Shown here: piece after piece, positions 28,773 through 37,003 of the stretch
Layout of the letters: every line of letters begins with the position of its first letter
Numbering within the stretch: position 1 is the first letter of the stretch
From: Parabacteroides distasonis
Lineage (GTDB): Bacteria; Bacteroidota; Bacteroidia; Bacteroidales; Tannerellaceae
Direction: 5' to 3'
Assembly (NCBI GenBank): GCA_015060925.1
Contig: SUXM01000003.1
Span: forward strand, 62,001-126,000
DNA length: 64,000 bases
Notes under the pieces: model-generated
What the model was told of the DNA's origin: nothing
Databases searched by the model: none
Seen by the model: the letters and a program-made list of their open reading frames with translations, nothing else
Program-made: the position numbers and the translations under genes

Positions 28773-30770
28773 TTATTCTTTTTCTGCTTTCATTGAACTA
28801 TAAGTCAAGTAAGCGATCAAAGCAAGATAAACAACAACTGCCAACATACCGGCTGCATTGCTTTCCTGCCATTCTGTGTTTACTAAGTTCAAACCGGCAA
28901 AACGCATAGCGGCACTAACTACACCCATCAAAGCACCACCAGCGATGAATCCGGATGCCAATAGGGTACCTTTTTCCAAACGGGCATTGTTTAATGCTTG
29001 GTCTTTGTTGCGGCTACCTACATACCAGCTGATAGCACCTCCAATCAATAATGGGGTATTCAATTCCAATGGGATGAACATACCCAATGCGAATGCCAAT
29101 GCCGGAATTTTGAAGTAGTTCAAGATTATAGCCAATACTGCACCGATAGCGTAAAGCAACCAAGGTGCACCGCTACCACTCATCAACGGTTCGATAACTG
29201 CTGCCATTGCATTTGCTTGTGGAGCAGCCAACTGACCACTGGTAAAGCCGTAGGTCTGATTCAGGATAAGGATTACACCACCTACAGTTGCGGCAGATAC
29301 CAATGTTCCAAGGAACTTCCATGTTTCCTGTTTAGCAGGTGTACTACCCAACCAATAACCGATCTTCAAGTCAGTAATGAAACCTCCCGCCATAGAAAGA
29401 GCAGTACAAACTACACCACCGATAATCAAGGCAGAAACCATGCCGGCTGTCCCTTTCAAACCGACAGTTACCAAAATGATAGAAGACAAAATCAACGTCA
29501 TCAATGTCATACCGGATACCGGGTTGGAACCTACGACTGCAATCGCATTTGCCGCTACGGTTGTAAATAAGAAGGCAATCACACCGACGATTAAAAGGCC
29601 GACCAATGCATAATACCAGTTATCTAATATACCGAAGTGGAAGAATAGATAGGTAACGATTAAGGTTACGAATATACCGATAGCAATAAACTTCATTGAT
29701 AAATCTTTCTGTGTACGGATCTCTTCCGATTGAGCAGCTTCGGCTTGACCTTTCAATTCTTTGGCTGCCAAACCAACTGCGCCTTTGATGATTCCCCATG
29801 ATTTGATGATACCGATGACACCGGCTGTTGCAATACCACCGATACCGATGTGGCGGGCATAAGTGCTAAAAATCTGTTCGGCACTCATGCTTCCGACAGT
29901 AGCAGTAATCGCATCGTTACCGAATGTCAAAACCTCGTTGCCGAAAAGGGCAGACATCAAAGGAATGATAATCAACCAAACCAAGAAGGAACCTGCACAG
30001 ATGATCGCTGAATATTTCAAACCGATGATATAACCTAAACCTAATACAGCTGCACCTGTATTGACTTTGAATACAATCTTCGCCTTTTCAGCCAACATTT
30101 CACCAACACCAACGATACGTGTGCTTACGGTTTCACTCCACCAACCGAAAGTTGCAATGATAAAGTCATACAAACCACCGACCAAACCGGCATAGATAAG
30201 TGGTTTGGCTTGGTTTCCTCCCTTTTCTCCGGATACCAATACCTGTGTAGTGGCAGTTGCTTCCGGGAACGGATACTTACCATGCATGGTCGATACGAAA
30301 TATTTACGGAAAGGAATCAATAGTAAAATACCTAAAATACCACCTAACAAAGAACTCATGAAAACTTCAAAGAAGTTGATGGTGATTTCCGGATATTTGT
30401 CTTGTAGGATATACAAAGCCGGAAGAGTAAAGATGGCTCCTGCTACAATTACACCACTGTTTGCTCCGATGGATTGGATAATTACATTTTCGCCTAACGC
30501 ATTTTTGCGTTTGAAACCGCTTGACAAACCAACGGCGATGATGGCAATAGGAATAGCTGCTTCAAAAACCTGTCCGACCTTCAGACCTAAAAAAGCTGCT
30601 GCCGCACTGAATATAACAGCCATCACCAATCCCCAGAAGACAGACCAAGGGGTGACTTCTTTATACTGTTTGTCGGGTGACATAAGAGGTTGGTACACTT
30701 CCCCCTCTTTTAACTCTCTGTAAGCATTCTTAGGCAGCCCACTTGCCTTTTCTTCATTCTCTTTACTCAT
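28773..30770 (-). CDS. OPT-family oligopeptide transporter
   Basis: A 665-residue proton-coupled importer of the oligopeptide transporter family. About 15 hydrophobic helices are visible. Conserved features include YQPLMSPDKQYKEVTPWSVF before the first helix, PFPEATATTQVL near residue 165 and GSGAPWLLYAIGAVLAIIL near 545. A cytoplasmic linker (KGQAEAAQSEEIRTQKDL) sits mid-protein. Substrates are thought to be small peptides or metal chelates. It is a single gene; upstream lies the 250-base spacer with palindromic repeats before the divergent MoxR gene. Confidence 0.93.
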   Translation of the reverse strand: MSKENEEKASGLPKNAYRELKEGEVYQPLMSPDKQYKEVTPWSVFWGLVMAVIFSAAAAFLGLKVGQVFEAAIPIAIIAVGLSSGFKRKNALGENVIIQSIGANSGVIVAGAIFTLPALYILQDKYPEITINFFEVFMSSLLGGILGILLLIPFRKYFVSTMHGKYPFPEATATTQVLVSGEKGGNQAKPLIYAGLVGGLYDFIIATFGWWSETVSTRIVGVGEMLAEKAKIVFKVNTGAAVLGLGYIIGLKYSAIICAGSFLVWLIIIPLMSALFGNEVLTFGNDAITATVGSMSAEQIFSTYARHIGIGGIATAGVIGIIKSWGIIKGAVGLAAKELKGQAEAAQSEEIRTQKDLSMKFIAIGIFVTLIVTYLFFHFGILDNWYYALVGLLIVGVIAFLFTTVAANAIAVVGSNPVSGMTLMTLILSSIILVTVGLKGTAGMVSALIIGGVVCTALSMAGGFITDLKIGYWLGSTPAKQETWKFLGTLVSAATVGGVILILNQTYGFTSGQLAAPQANAMAAVIEPLMSGSGAPWLLYAIGAVLAIILNYFKIPALAFALGMFIPLELNTPLLIGGAISWYVGSRNKDQALNNARLEKGTLLASGFIAGGALMGVVSAAMRFAGLNLVNTEWQESNAAGMLAVVVYLALIAYLTYSSMKAEKE

Positions 30771-30870
30771 GGTATATGTTTTTAATTAATTTGAGTTAAC
30801 TGTTCAATCGGACAAATGTACATGATTTATCATAAGAATGCAAACTTGAAGTGATTAGGGATAGCCAAAA

Positions 30871-30928
30871 ATTACATCGGACCTATTTCAAATTACATCC
30901 GAGGAAAGTTGAGATTACCTCGGATGTA
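30871..30928. repeat. Second copy of the palindromic extragenic repeat
   Basis: ATTACATCGG (30871-30880) and ATTACATCCG (30892-30901) are direct half-copies; TACATCCGAG (30894-30903) pairs perfectly with CTCGGATGTA (30919-30928) around a 15-nt loop. TTACATCGGACCT here is the exact reverse complement of a piece at 10231-10243. It marks the left boundary of the accessory region. Confidence 0.7.
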
Positions 30929-30965
30929 GTTAGAAGCTCCAATGGATATATGAAAGAACAGTGAA

Positions 30966-31001
30966 TCGGACGGAATTTGTCTGCCTAACTGCCTTACTTT
31001 G
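30966..31001 (+). promoter_or_regulatory. Operator-promoter copy 1 (upstream of the MoxR/VWA pair)
   Basis: The 19-bp dyad TCGGAC-GGAATTT-GTCTGC (30966-30984) is followed by CTAACTGCCTTACTTTG, whose TTTG core (30998-31001) lies 32 bases after the first T of the dyad. Three other promoters in the locus share this arrangement. The gene starts 21 bases beyond. It is probably a regulated promoter in which the dyad covers the -33 region. Confidence 0.75.
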
Positions 31002-31021
31002 CTTTCAAATAAAAATAAAGA

Positions 31022-32557
31022 ATGAAAAAGCGGATAACAACTTTAATCAAGGTAATGAGCGAGGGAGTATACGAGAAGGAGCACATTCTTTCGCTGGCAT
31101 TGCTATGCAGTATCGCAGGGGAGAGCATCTTTTTGTTGGGACCTCCGGGTACTGCCAAAAGTTTGGTGGCACGCAGACTAAAAGAGGTGTTCTGTGAAAA
31201 ACGAAGTTTCGAATATCTGATGTCTCGTTTCAGCACACCGGATGAAATCTTCGGGCCGGTATCCATTTCTAAACTGAAGAATGAAGATGTTTATGAACGA
31301 AGGGTAGAGGGGTATCTTCCTACGGCTACGATCGTGTTTCTGGATGAAATATGGAAAGCCGGTCCTGCCATTCAGAATGCATTGCTTACTGCTATTAATG
31401 AGAAAATCTATCAGAACGGTACAGATACTATTCATCTGCCGATGAAAGGACTGATAGCTGCATCGAATGAACTTCCCAAAGAGGACGAAGGACTGGAAGC
31501 TTTGTGGGATCGCTTTTTGGTTCGTATTGTTTCCAATTGTATTACCAATGAAAAGACATTCTACAAGATGCTTCGTCAGAAGCAATCGGTAAAGGTGAAT
31601 ATTCCATCGGAACTTTGTATAACCGATGATGATTATAAAAAGTGGCAGGTACAGATAGAACAGGTAGAGATTTCGGATGAGATTCTGAAAATGATTACTT
31701 ATATACGGGAAGGACTGAAAGAAGAATCTCGAAAGGAGCATGTGGCACCATTGGATTATTATATTTCAGACCGTCGTTGGAAGAAGATTGTACACTTGTT
31801 ACAGACATCAGCCTTCCTGAACGACCGCCTCATGGTGGATTTCTCGGATTTATATTTGTTGGCTCACACCTTATGGAACAAGGTAGATGGCATTAGGGTG
31901 ATATGGGAACTGCTGAAAGAAAAGTTCTATGTTGATTTTGACAAGAAGTTTGATCGTATAGAAAAGGAGTTGAAACAAATAAGCCAACAGATACTTCCAA
32001 TGGATGTAGGAAATGAAGAGGCTGAATTCAAGGTGTATAATTATTTTTATCTAAAGGTACTGAATTATCCATTGGGCATTTGTTATGTTTTTTTGTCAGA
32101 TTATAAGCATCTGACCAATAAATACAAGGATGGAGTCATCTATTGGGATGAGGTACATAATGCATATCTTATCCGATGTTTTGATAACAGCAAACCATTT
32201 TCCGGATCAGCTGTGAAACAGAACATACAACGGGTGACGTTACGTCGATTTTCAGGATGTTTAGAAGTGGATGGTAAGAACTATGCCATAGAAAAGGATG
32301 CTACCCGGACAGTGAGTTTAACAATAGAATTCAAAGAGAATGCCAGAATAGAAGAAATGAAGAGCTCTTTGGAAACTGTAAGAAGAGAATTGACAAAGAG
32401 AATCGAAGTGTTGACCAATGGTCATAATTTGTTTGTGGCTATTGAAGATAGCAAAATAATGAAGAAACAGGCTGATAAGCGGATGATGCGGTTAGAAGAG
32501 CTGGAAGTAAAAGTTGCAGCTTTAACTTCGGGGGTAGAAAAGATGGAGGAGTTATGA
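31022..32557 (+). CDS. MoxR-type AAA+ ATPase, RavA-like
   Basis: A 511-residue AAA+ ATPase of the MoxR branch, close in length and layout to E. coli RavA (498 residues). Walker A is GPPGTAKS (about residues 40-47), Walker B is IVFLDEIWKA (near 103), sensor 1 is AASNELP and the arginine-finger region is LWDRFLVRI. The C-terminal half, with long helices (RRELTKRIEVL), matches the position of the RavA discoid/LARA region. RavA works with the VWA protein ViaA as a chaperone-like pair acting on respiratory and membrane targets. The partner gene follows after one base. Expression is probably controlled by the dyad at 30966. No recognisable methyltransferase or effector nuclease follows directly. 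Confidence 0.9.
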   Translation: MKKRITTLIKVMSEGVYEKEHILSLALLCSIAGESIFLLGPPGTAKSLVARRLKEVFCEKRSFEYLMSRFSTPDEIFGPVSISKLKNEDVYERRVEGYLPTATIVFLDEIWKAGPAIQNALLTAINEKIYQNGTDTIHLPMKGLIAASNELPKEDEGLEALWDRFLVRIVSNCITNEKTFYKMLRQKQSVKVNIPSELCITDDDYKKWQVQIEQVEISDEILKMITYIREGLKEESRKEHVAPLDYYISDRRWKKIVHLLQTSAFLNDRLMVDFSDLYLLAHTLWNKVDGIRVIWELLKEKFYVDFDKKFDRIEKELKQISQQILPMDVGNEEAEFKVYNYFYLKVLNYPLGICYVFLSDYKHLTNKYKDGVIYWDEVHNAYLIRCFDNSKPFSGSAVKQNIQRVTLRRFSGCLEVDGKNYAIEKDATRTVSLTIEFKENARIEEMKSSLETVRRELTKRIEVLTNGHNLFVAIEDSKIMKKQADKRMMRLEELEVKVAALTSGVEKMEEL

Positions 32558-32558
32558 T

Positions 32559-33902
32559 ATGCAGAAGGTTTTGGAAGACTATTCGTTGCTTTTTGATAGA
32601 TATCTGGAAAAAGAAGAACTGCCGGATTATGCGAAAGAAGATGTTTTGGCTAAATACATAAAAGAGGTATTGGATGACCCGGGAAACCGTCATTTATGTA
32701 TGACAGATTTTATTTGGAAAGATTTGTTGAAAACTTCTTTATTGGAGTTCTTCCGCCAGTTATTGCCTTATTTTGAGAAATTGGAACAGGAAGAGGTGAG
32801 GGAAAAGAGTTATATGAGGAACTTTCAAAGTGCGGATATTAAAAAGAAGCGTATGATGTGGGCACAGTTGGAAGAACATATTTCAAGCCTTTATCCACCT
32901 TCGGATATAAATTTGGAGGGATACATACAGCTGTTGAAAGAAAAGAAGGTTCCTAAAGAACAGGTTTTTGATGCAATGGTGAGTGATTGGGAGGATGTTT
33001 GTGAAAGGAGAGTCGTAGAAGAAAAACAGAGACTATTGGATAATAACAAGACCCAGTTTGTAGAACAAATTAAACAGGTCGGGAACGAGGACTATAAGAC
33101 GATCAAGAAAACAGAAGATATTTTAGTTAAATATCCTGCTTTGCAAGAAATTCTGAAAAGGATGGGTCGGGAGAAAGATTTGGATTGTAAGGAAAAAGAT
33201 AGTACCATTACCAAGTACATTCCGATATTATTGGCACATAGTAAATCAAAAGAAGAGATAGAAGGGATACGTGTAGGGGATGATTTGAATACGATGGTTC
33301 CTACCGAAGTAGCTTGGTTATCTGAACCTGAAACAGAATTGTTTTTCTTTCAGAAGTTTGCATCCAAACAATTACAACTATTTGCAAGTAAGCCTCCCAC
33401 TATCCAAGAGAAAAAGACAGATCAAGAAAAAAAGAAGAAACCTCGTCTTCAAGAAGGACCGATGATTGTATGTATAGATACCAGTGGTTCCATGGAGGGA
33501 AAACCGGAACAGATAGCTAAATCCTTGACCATGCAGATTCTTTATACAGCCAAACGGAAGAAACGGAAATGTTTTTTGATAACGTATTCAGTCAGAGCAA
33601 ATGTCTTGGATATATCCCAACCTCAGCATTGGCAAATAGTGAAATCTTTCTTGAAAAATGTCTTTACAGGTGGCACGGATGGAGAAAAAATGTTAGCATG
33701 TGTGTTGCAAACATTGAATACGGAGAATTATTCGATGGCAGATGTATTAGTCATCAGTGATTTTGAATTCAATTTACCGAGTCCTCAAACTCGTAAAAAG
33801 ATAAAAGAGGAGCAAAAGAAAGGAACTCGTTTCTATGGTTTGCTGATAGGAAAAGAAAGAAGTGGATATGAAAATATAATGGACAAGATGTGGAACGTAT
33901 AA
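32559..33902 (+). CDS. VWA-domain protein, ViaA-like partner of the MoxR ATPase
   Basis: A 447-residue protein with a helical N-terminal two thirds and a C-terminal von Willebrand A domain. The metal-ion-dependent adhesion site is complete: DTSGS at residues 307-311, the threonine in GGTDGEK, and the aspartate in VISDFEF. This matches E. coli ViaA (483 residues), which binds RavA and stimulates its ATPase. Coupled translation with the MoxR gene (one-base gap) supports a complex. It is followed by a second operator-promoter that starts a new unit. Confidence 0.88.
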   Translation: MQKVLEDYSLLFDRYLEKEELPDYAKEDVLAKYIKEVLDDPGNRHLCMTDFIWKDLLKTSLLEFFRQLLPYFEKLEQEEVREKSYMRNFQSADIKKKRMMWAQLEEHISSLYPPSDINLEGYIQLLKEKKVPKEQVFDAMVSDWEDVCERRVVEEKQRLLDNNKTQFVEQIKQVGNEDYKTIKKTEDILVKYPALQEILKRMGREKDLDCKEKDSTITKYIPILLAHSKSKEEIEGIRVGDDLNTMVPTEVAWLSEPETELFFFQKFASKQLQLFASKPPTIQEKKTDQEKKKKPRLQEGPMIVCIDTSGSMEGKPEQIAKSLTMQILYTAKRKKRKCFLITYSVRANVLDISQPQHWQIVKSFLKNVFTGGTDGEKMLACVLQTLNTENYSMADVLVISDFEFNLPSPQTRKKIKEEQKKGTRFYGLLIGKERSGYENIMDKMWNV

Positions 33903-33916
33903 AAAACGGCTGAACT

Positions 33917-33952
33917 TCGGACGGAATTTGTCTGACTAACCTCCTTCCTTTG
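33917..33952 (+). promoter_or_regulatory. Operator-promoter copy 2 (upstream of zinc-ribbon gene)
   Basis: TCGGAC-GGAATTT-GTCTGA (33917-33935) is followed by CTAACCTCCTTCCTTTG, with TTTG at 33949-33952, exactly 32 bases from the dyad start. Over 35 bases it is almost identical to copy 1, the strongest sign of shared control. Confidence 0.78.
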
Positions 33953-34028
33953 CCTTTCAGAAGAGGTAATCAATAGACCCTGTGTTTATACATTACATCA
34001 TTAATATAAACCTTTAAAATAAACAATT

Positions 34029-34160
34029 ATGAGCGTAACTTGTCCGAAATGTTTTAGTGAAGATGCCTTCTTTAATGGGGTATGTTATGAATGTCCCGAT
34101 TGTGACTATGAATGGGGCGGTGTCGACTTCGATGAATCTGATGATTGTGATGAAGATTGA
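34029..34160 (+). CDS. 43-residue zinc-ribbon protein (PhnA N-terminal-like)
   Basis: A very short gene: ATG at 34029, TGA at 34158. The product has CPKC at residues 5-8 and CYECPDC at 19-25, followed by YEWGG, then an acidic tail (DFDESDDCDED). The CPxC spacing and the trailing DYEW resemble the zinc-ribbon half of PhnA/YjdM proteins, standing alone. It has its own operator-promoter (copy 2) with a 75-base leader and a hairpin behind it. It could bind a protein partner or a nucleic acid; the function is unknown. Coding is supported by the paired cysteines and the position between promoter and hairpin. Confidence 0.75.
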   Translation: MSVTCPKCFSEDAFFNGVCYECPDCDYEWGGVDFDESDDCDED

Positions 34161-34168
34161 CCTATCTT

Positions 34169-34202
34169 AATAGCAGTTGATACAAACCGTACAACTGCTA
34201 TT
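34169..34202 (+). terminator. Hairpin after the zinc-ribbon gene
   Basis: AATAGCAGTTG (34169-34179) pairs perfectly with CAACTGCTATT (34192-34202) nine bases behind the stop. The trailing sequence ATTTGAAAC is a poor T-run, so termination may be incomplete. Confidence 0.6.
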
Positions 34203-34331
34203 ATTTGAAACAATTGTTCGTTTACCTATTTCTTTTCATAATAAAAAATAACCCTACTAAACAGATATAATTAAAAAACTTTTTGTTTCTTTGTTAGTGA
34301 CTTCAATACAAAGAGGTCAGACATAAGAAGC

Positions 34332-34546
34332 AAAGCGTTTAAAGGAAATTATCCTCGTTTCGGAAAATCGGCAAAATTTGGAACTATTCGGGGGTGATAG
34401 ACAACAAACGCTCATGCTCGTTTGTATCCGTAAGTAAAGTGTTAACTTTATACTTGCCCTACAGAGCGTGAGCCGTTGTCCTATTATCTGAATAGTGGGT
34501 GTTTGCCGATACCCCCGAAACGGATAGGGGATAAGGCTTGCGCTTT
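34332..34546 (+). ncRNA. Long imperfect hairpin, candidate structured RNA or MITE-like element
   Basis: Nested pairings were found by eye: CGTTTCGG 34356-34363 with CCGAAACG 34515-34522; ATCGGCAAA 34367-34375 with TTTGCCGAT 34502-34510; ACTATTC 34383-34389 with GAATAGT 34490-34496; GACAAC 34400-34405 with GTTGTC 34475-34480; GCTCATGCTC 34410-34419 with GAGCGTGAGC 34464-34473 (one G-T); and AAGTAAAG 34432-34439 with CTTTATACTT 34446-34455. An outer AAAGCG/CGCTTT pair and a T-run (34542-34548) close it. No reading frame fits the arms. It directly precedes the AT-rich four-gene operon. It could be a leader RNA, a guide-like ncRNA or a miniature inverted-repeat element. Confidence 0.6.
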
Positions 34547-34576
34547 TTGGGTTTGAATCTATTAGTGAAAAAACAT

Positions 34577-35179
34577 ATGAACCAACAGTGTTTAGATTGC
34601 GGTAATTATGCTGAAGGCAAAGTTATAATGACCTTGCCACGAAAATTAACTCGTAGTGTATTCCAAGAAGGAGGCGCTAAAGTTGTAGGTGGGGTTTTTA
34701 CCCTTTTTCTTGGTAGTGGAGCAATAGGGGTTATTGCTGCGGGAATTTTGGCTAATACTCTTTTTGGTGATAAAGTTGAAGAGATGGCATCTTTTGTTGA
34801 AAGCTTTGTGTTTCATGAAACAGAGTATGAATTTACTTGTCCTTTTTGTGGTCATAAATGGACGAAAAAGGAAATATCGCAAGATTCTTTAAAATCCTTT
34901 GTAGAAGCTTATATAACAGCTACAGGTGATAATAGATTTAAGTTTGCTTTATTGGAATCATTGAAGGAAAGTATTTCTAATAAAGCATCTAATGAATCAT
35001 GTTTAAATTTTCTTTCAGGAGCTAGTAACAAACTTCAAAAGAACATAAAATCGGTATATGATAAGCATTTGGATGGACATAACGTAAAATCATATAAGCA
35101 TGTTTTTGAAGAAAAGGAAATACTTTCTAAAGGAAGAAATTTATTAGGGAAAATTCGCAACAATTTTAATTCTAAATAA
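34577..35179 (+). CDS. Zinc-ribbon membrane protein, unknown function
   Basis: A 200-residue protein I do not recognise. CLDC at residues 5-8 and CPFC at 88-91 (followed by GHKW) make a split zinc ribbon. Between them is a glycine-rich hydrophobic span (GGAKVVGGVFTLFLGSGAIG and on to about residue 64), long enough for one or two membrane passes or an amphipathic pore-like insertion. The remainder is helical and lysine-rich. The ATG at 34577 is chosen; the open frame to 34538 lies in the hairpin region. It is the first gene of a plus-strand operon that is clearly more AT-rich than its surroundings, a sign of transfer. Confidence 0.75.
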   Translation: MNQQCLDCGNYAEGKVIMTLPRKLTRSVFQEGGAKVVGGVFTLFLGSGAIGVIAAGILANTLFGDKVEEMASFVESFVFHETEYEFTCPFCGHKWTKKEISQDSLKSFVEAYITATGDNRFKFALLESLKESISNKASNESCLNFLSGASNKLQKNIKSVYDKHLDGHNVKSYKHVFEEKEILSKGRNLLGKIRNNFNSK

Positions 35180-35196
35180 TATAAAGATCTATATAT

Positions 35197-36993
35197 ATGA
35201 ATGAAAATAGATACGCAGAAATTGAAGAAGTAGGATTGAATGAAGATTCATTTGACTTTGAAGATTTGGAACAAAAATTAGAAATTGAACTCTCTTCGAA
35301 ATTGTCTGATCTTAAAATTTTAGAAGAAAACAGGAATATGATTGGAAATCCAAGTTCACTTGGGGAATCAGTTATGAATGTTGTATGGGAACAATTTATA
35401 AATCAAATAGGTGTTGTTGCTGGTGAAGATTTTATTAAAGAAAATCGTGGTTTAACCCTAGATTTGCGAGAATCAAAGCATATTCAAACTGGAGATAATT
35501 TTAAGAAAGCTGTTGAACTTGATGGTAAAATTGGTGTTTTATTAAAAAAAGTAAAATCAGGTGAAGCATCTGTAAAGGAAAAGTTTGAACTAAAGAAAAT
35601 GCAAATTGAACGTAAAAGTTTTATTGCAAATCATAATAGGGATATTAATTATCAAAAAAGATATGAAGATTATCAATCCAATTTTCAATACGATAAAGAT
35701 GGAAAAGTCATTACTAAATATGACAGGATAGACGGAGAAGAAAAAGCGGTGTTAAAATCAGGTTATAGAGAACCATTTGACACAGAAAGGGGAAAAGACC
35801 CTAAAAAGGTTGGCTCTGCCTCTGTTCATATGGACGAGACAGTATCAATTGGTGAACTTTGTAGAGATCCTGAAGTAAACGCACATATGGATAAAAAGGA
35901 TATCATTGCCTTTGATATTAGCGATGATAACTTAAACCCGATGGATGGTCGAGCAAATGAATCTAAGAATGATCATAAGGCTCAAAAATGGTTAGAAAGT
36001 GAGCGTAATGGAAAAAAGCCTGCTGATCGATTTGACATTGATGAAAAACAAATTAAAGAAAAAGATGAACATGCAAGAGGTGTCCTTGAAAAGGAAGTAG
36101 AAAAAGGGCGTAAAGAATCGGAGAAGACAGGTAAAGAATCAATAATAGCAGAAGCAAAACTAATAGGCGATAAAGCGCTTAGATCTGTATTTATGGGATT
36201 GCTTGCAGATTTAATCAAAACTATTATTCAGAAATTAATAGTTTGGTTACGTGCAGGAAAAAAGAATATAAAATCTTTTATTGAAAGTATAAAAGAAGCT
36301 ATTAATACTTTTATTAAAAACTTGAAACAAAAGTTACTTACAGCAGCTAATACTTTATTGACAACAATAGCTGATGCAATCCTCGGACCTGTTGTGAAAA
36401 CAATAAAAAAAATCTGGATATTTCTTAAACAAGGGGCTAAGTCTCTAAATGATGCTATTAATTATGTCCGTAATTCAAAAGATAAGCCATTCAGCATTTT
36501 GATGTTGGAAGTCGGTAAAATTATTATAGCAGGTCTTACAGCAGGTGGAGCCATGCTTTTAGGTGAAATTATAGAAAAAGGTTTATTGACAATTCCAGGA
36601 TTTGCTTTTGAAATACCTTTATTGGGAAGTTTAGCAAGTTTATTAGGTATTTTCTTTGGTGCATTAGTTGCTGGTATTATAGGTGCAATAGCATTATATT
36701 TCATTGATAAAGCTGTAGCAAAAAAACAAAAAGAAATAAATGAAAATCAACAATTTGAGAAAAAGAATGAGATTCGTCAAACTCAAAAAAAATTGATAGT
36801 TGCGACAGCAGTCAATGTCGATAATATAAAGAAGCAAACAGCTTCTGATATTGTAGAACGTCATGATAAAGCGGTTAGTGAAGTTTCTCATTTTGTTGAT
36901 AATATAAAAGAGAATGAATCTGAATCTCAAAATATTCAAACTCAAAACAAAAAGAGTTTGGATTCTATAAATGATATGTTGGATAATATGTAA
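35197..36993 (+). CDS. Large amphipathic-helix membrane protein, unknown function
   Basis: A 598-residue protein with no domain I recognise. The first 320 residues are soluble and highly charged, with an acidic N terminus and a Lys/Glu-rich stretch (KEKDEHARGVLEKEVEKGRK). From about 325 to 410 come amphipathic helices rich in Ile/Lys (LIKTIIQKLIVWLRAGKKNI). Two strongly hydrophobic, glycine-rich segments follow at about 435-460 and 475-503 (GIFFGALVAGIIGAIALYF), then a coiled-coil tail. This layout resembles pore-forming or toxin-like membrane proteins, but that is inference. It lies 17 bases after the zinc-ribbon gene and overlaps the region of the next start. Confidence 0.75.
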   Translation: MNENRYAEIEEVGLNEDSFDFEDLEQKLEIELSSKLSDLKILEENRNMIGNPSSLGESVMNVVWEQFINQIGVVAGEDFIKENRGLTLDLRESKHIQTGDNFKKAVELDGKIGVLLKKVKSGEASVKEKFELKKMQIERKSFIANHNRDINYQKRYEDYQSNFQYDKDGKVITKYDRIDGEEKAVLKSGYREPFDTERGKDPKKVGSASVHMDETVSIGELCRDPEVNAHMDKKDIIAFDISDDNLNPMDGRANESKNDHKAQKWLESERNGKKPADRFDIDEKQIKEKDEHARGVLEKEVEKGRKESEKTGKESIIAEAKLIGDKALRSVFMGLLADLIKTIIQKLIVWLRAGKKNIKSFIESIKEAINTFIKNLKQKLLTAANTLLTTIADAILGPVVKTIKKIWIFLKQGAKSLNDAINYVRNSKDKPFSILMLEVGKIIIAGLTAGGAMLLGEIIEKGLLTIPGFAFEIPLLGSLASLLGIFFGALVAGIIGAIALYFIDKAVAKKQKEINENQQFEKKNEIRQTQKKLIVATAVNVDNIKKQTASDIVERHDKAVSEVSHFVDNIKENESESQNIQTQNKKSLDSINDMLDNM

Positions 36994-37003
36994 AAGGGAG
37001 TTT

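Noticed and set aside
30205..30723. 172-codon plus-strand frame inside the OPT gene
   Set aside because: Antisense shadow of the conserved N-terminal half of the transporter.
30871..30928. Fifth operator of the TCGGAC type (TCGGAC occurs at 30877)
   Set aside because: The partner half-site at N7 is missing and no TTTG core lies 32 bases away; it belongs to the ATTACATCCGA palindrome family.
31178..31741. 187-codon minus-strand frame inside the MoxR gene
   Set aside because: Antisense to the Walker A-B core; Phe/Ile-rich shadow translation without features.
34538..34576. Upstream extension of the zinc-ribbon membrane protein
   Set aside because: It would be translated from the arm of the long hairpin and adds residues without pattern; ATG 34577 directly before CLDC is better.
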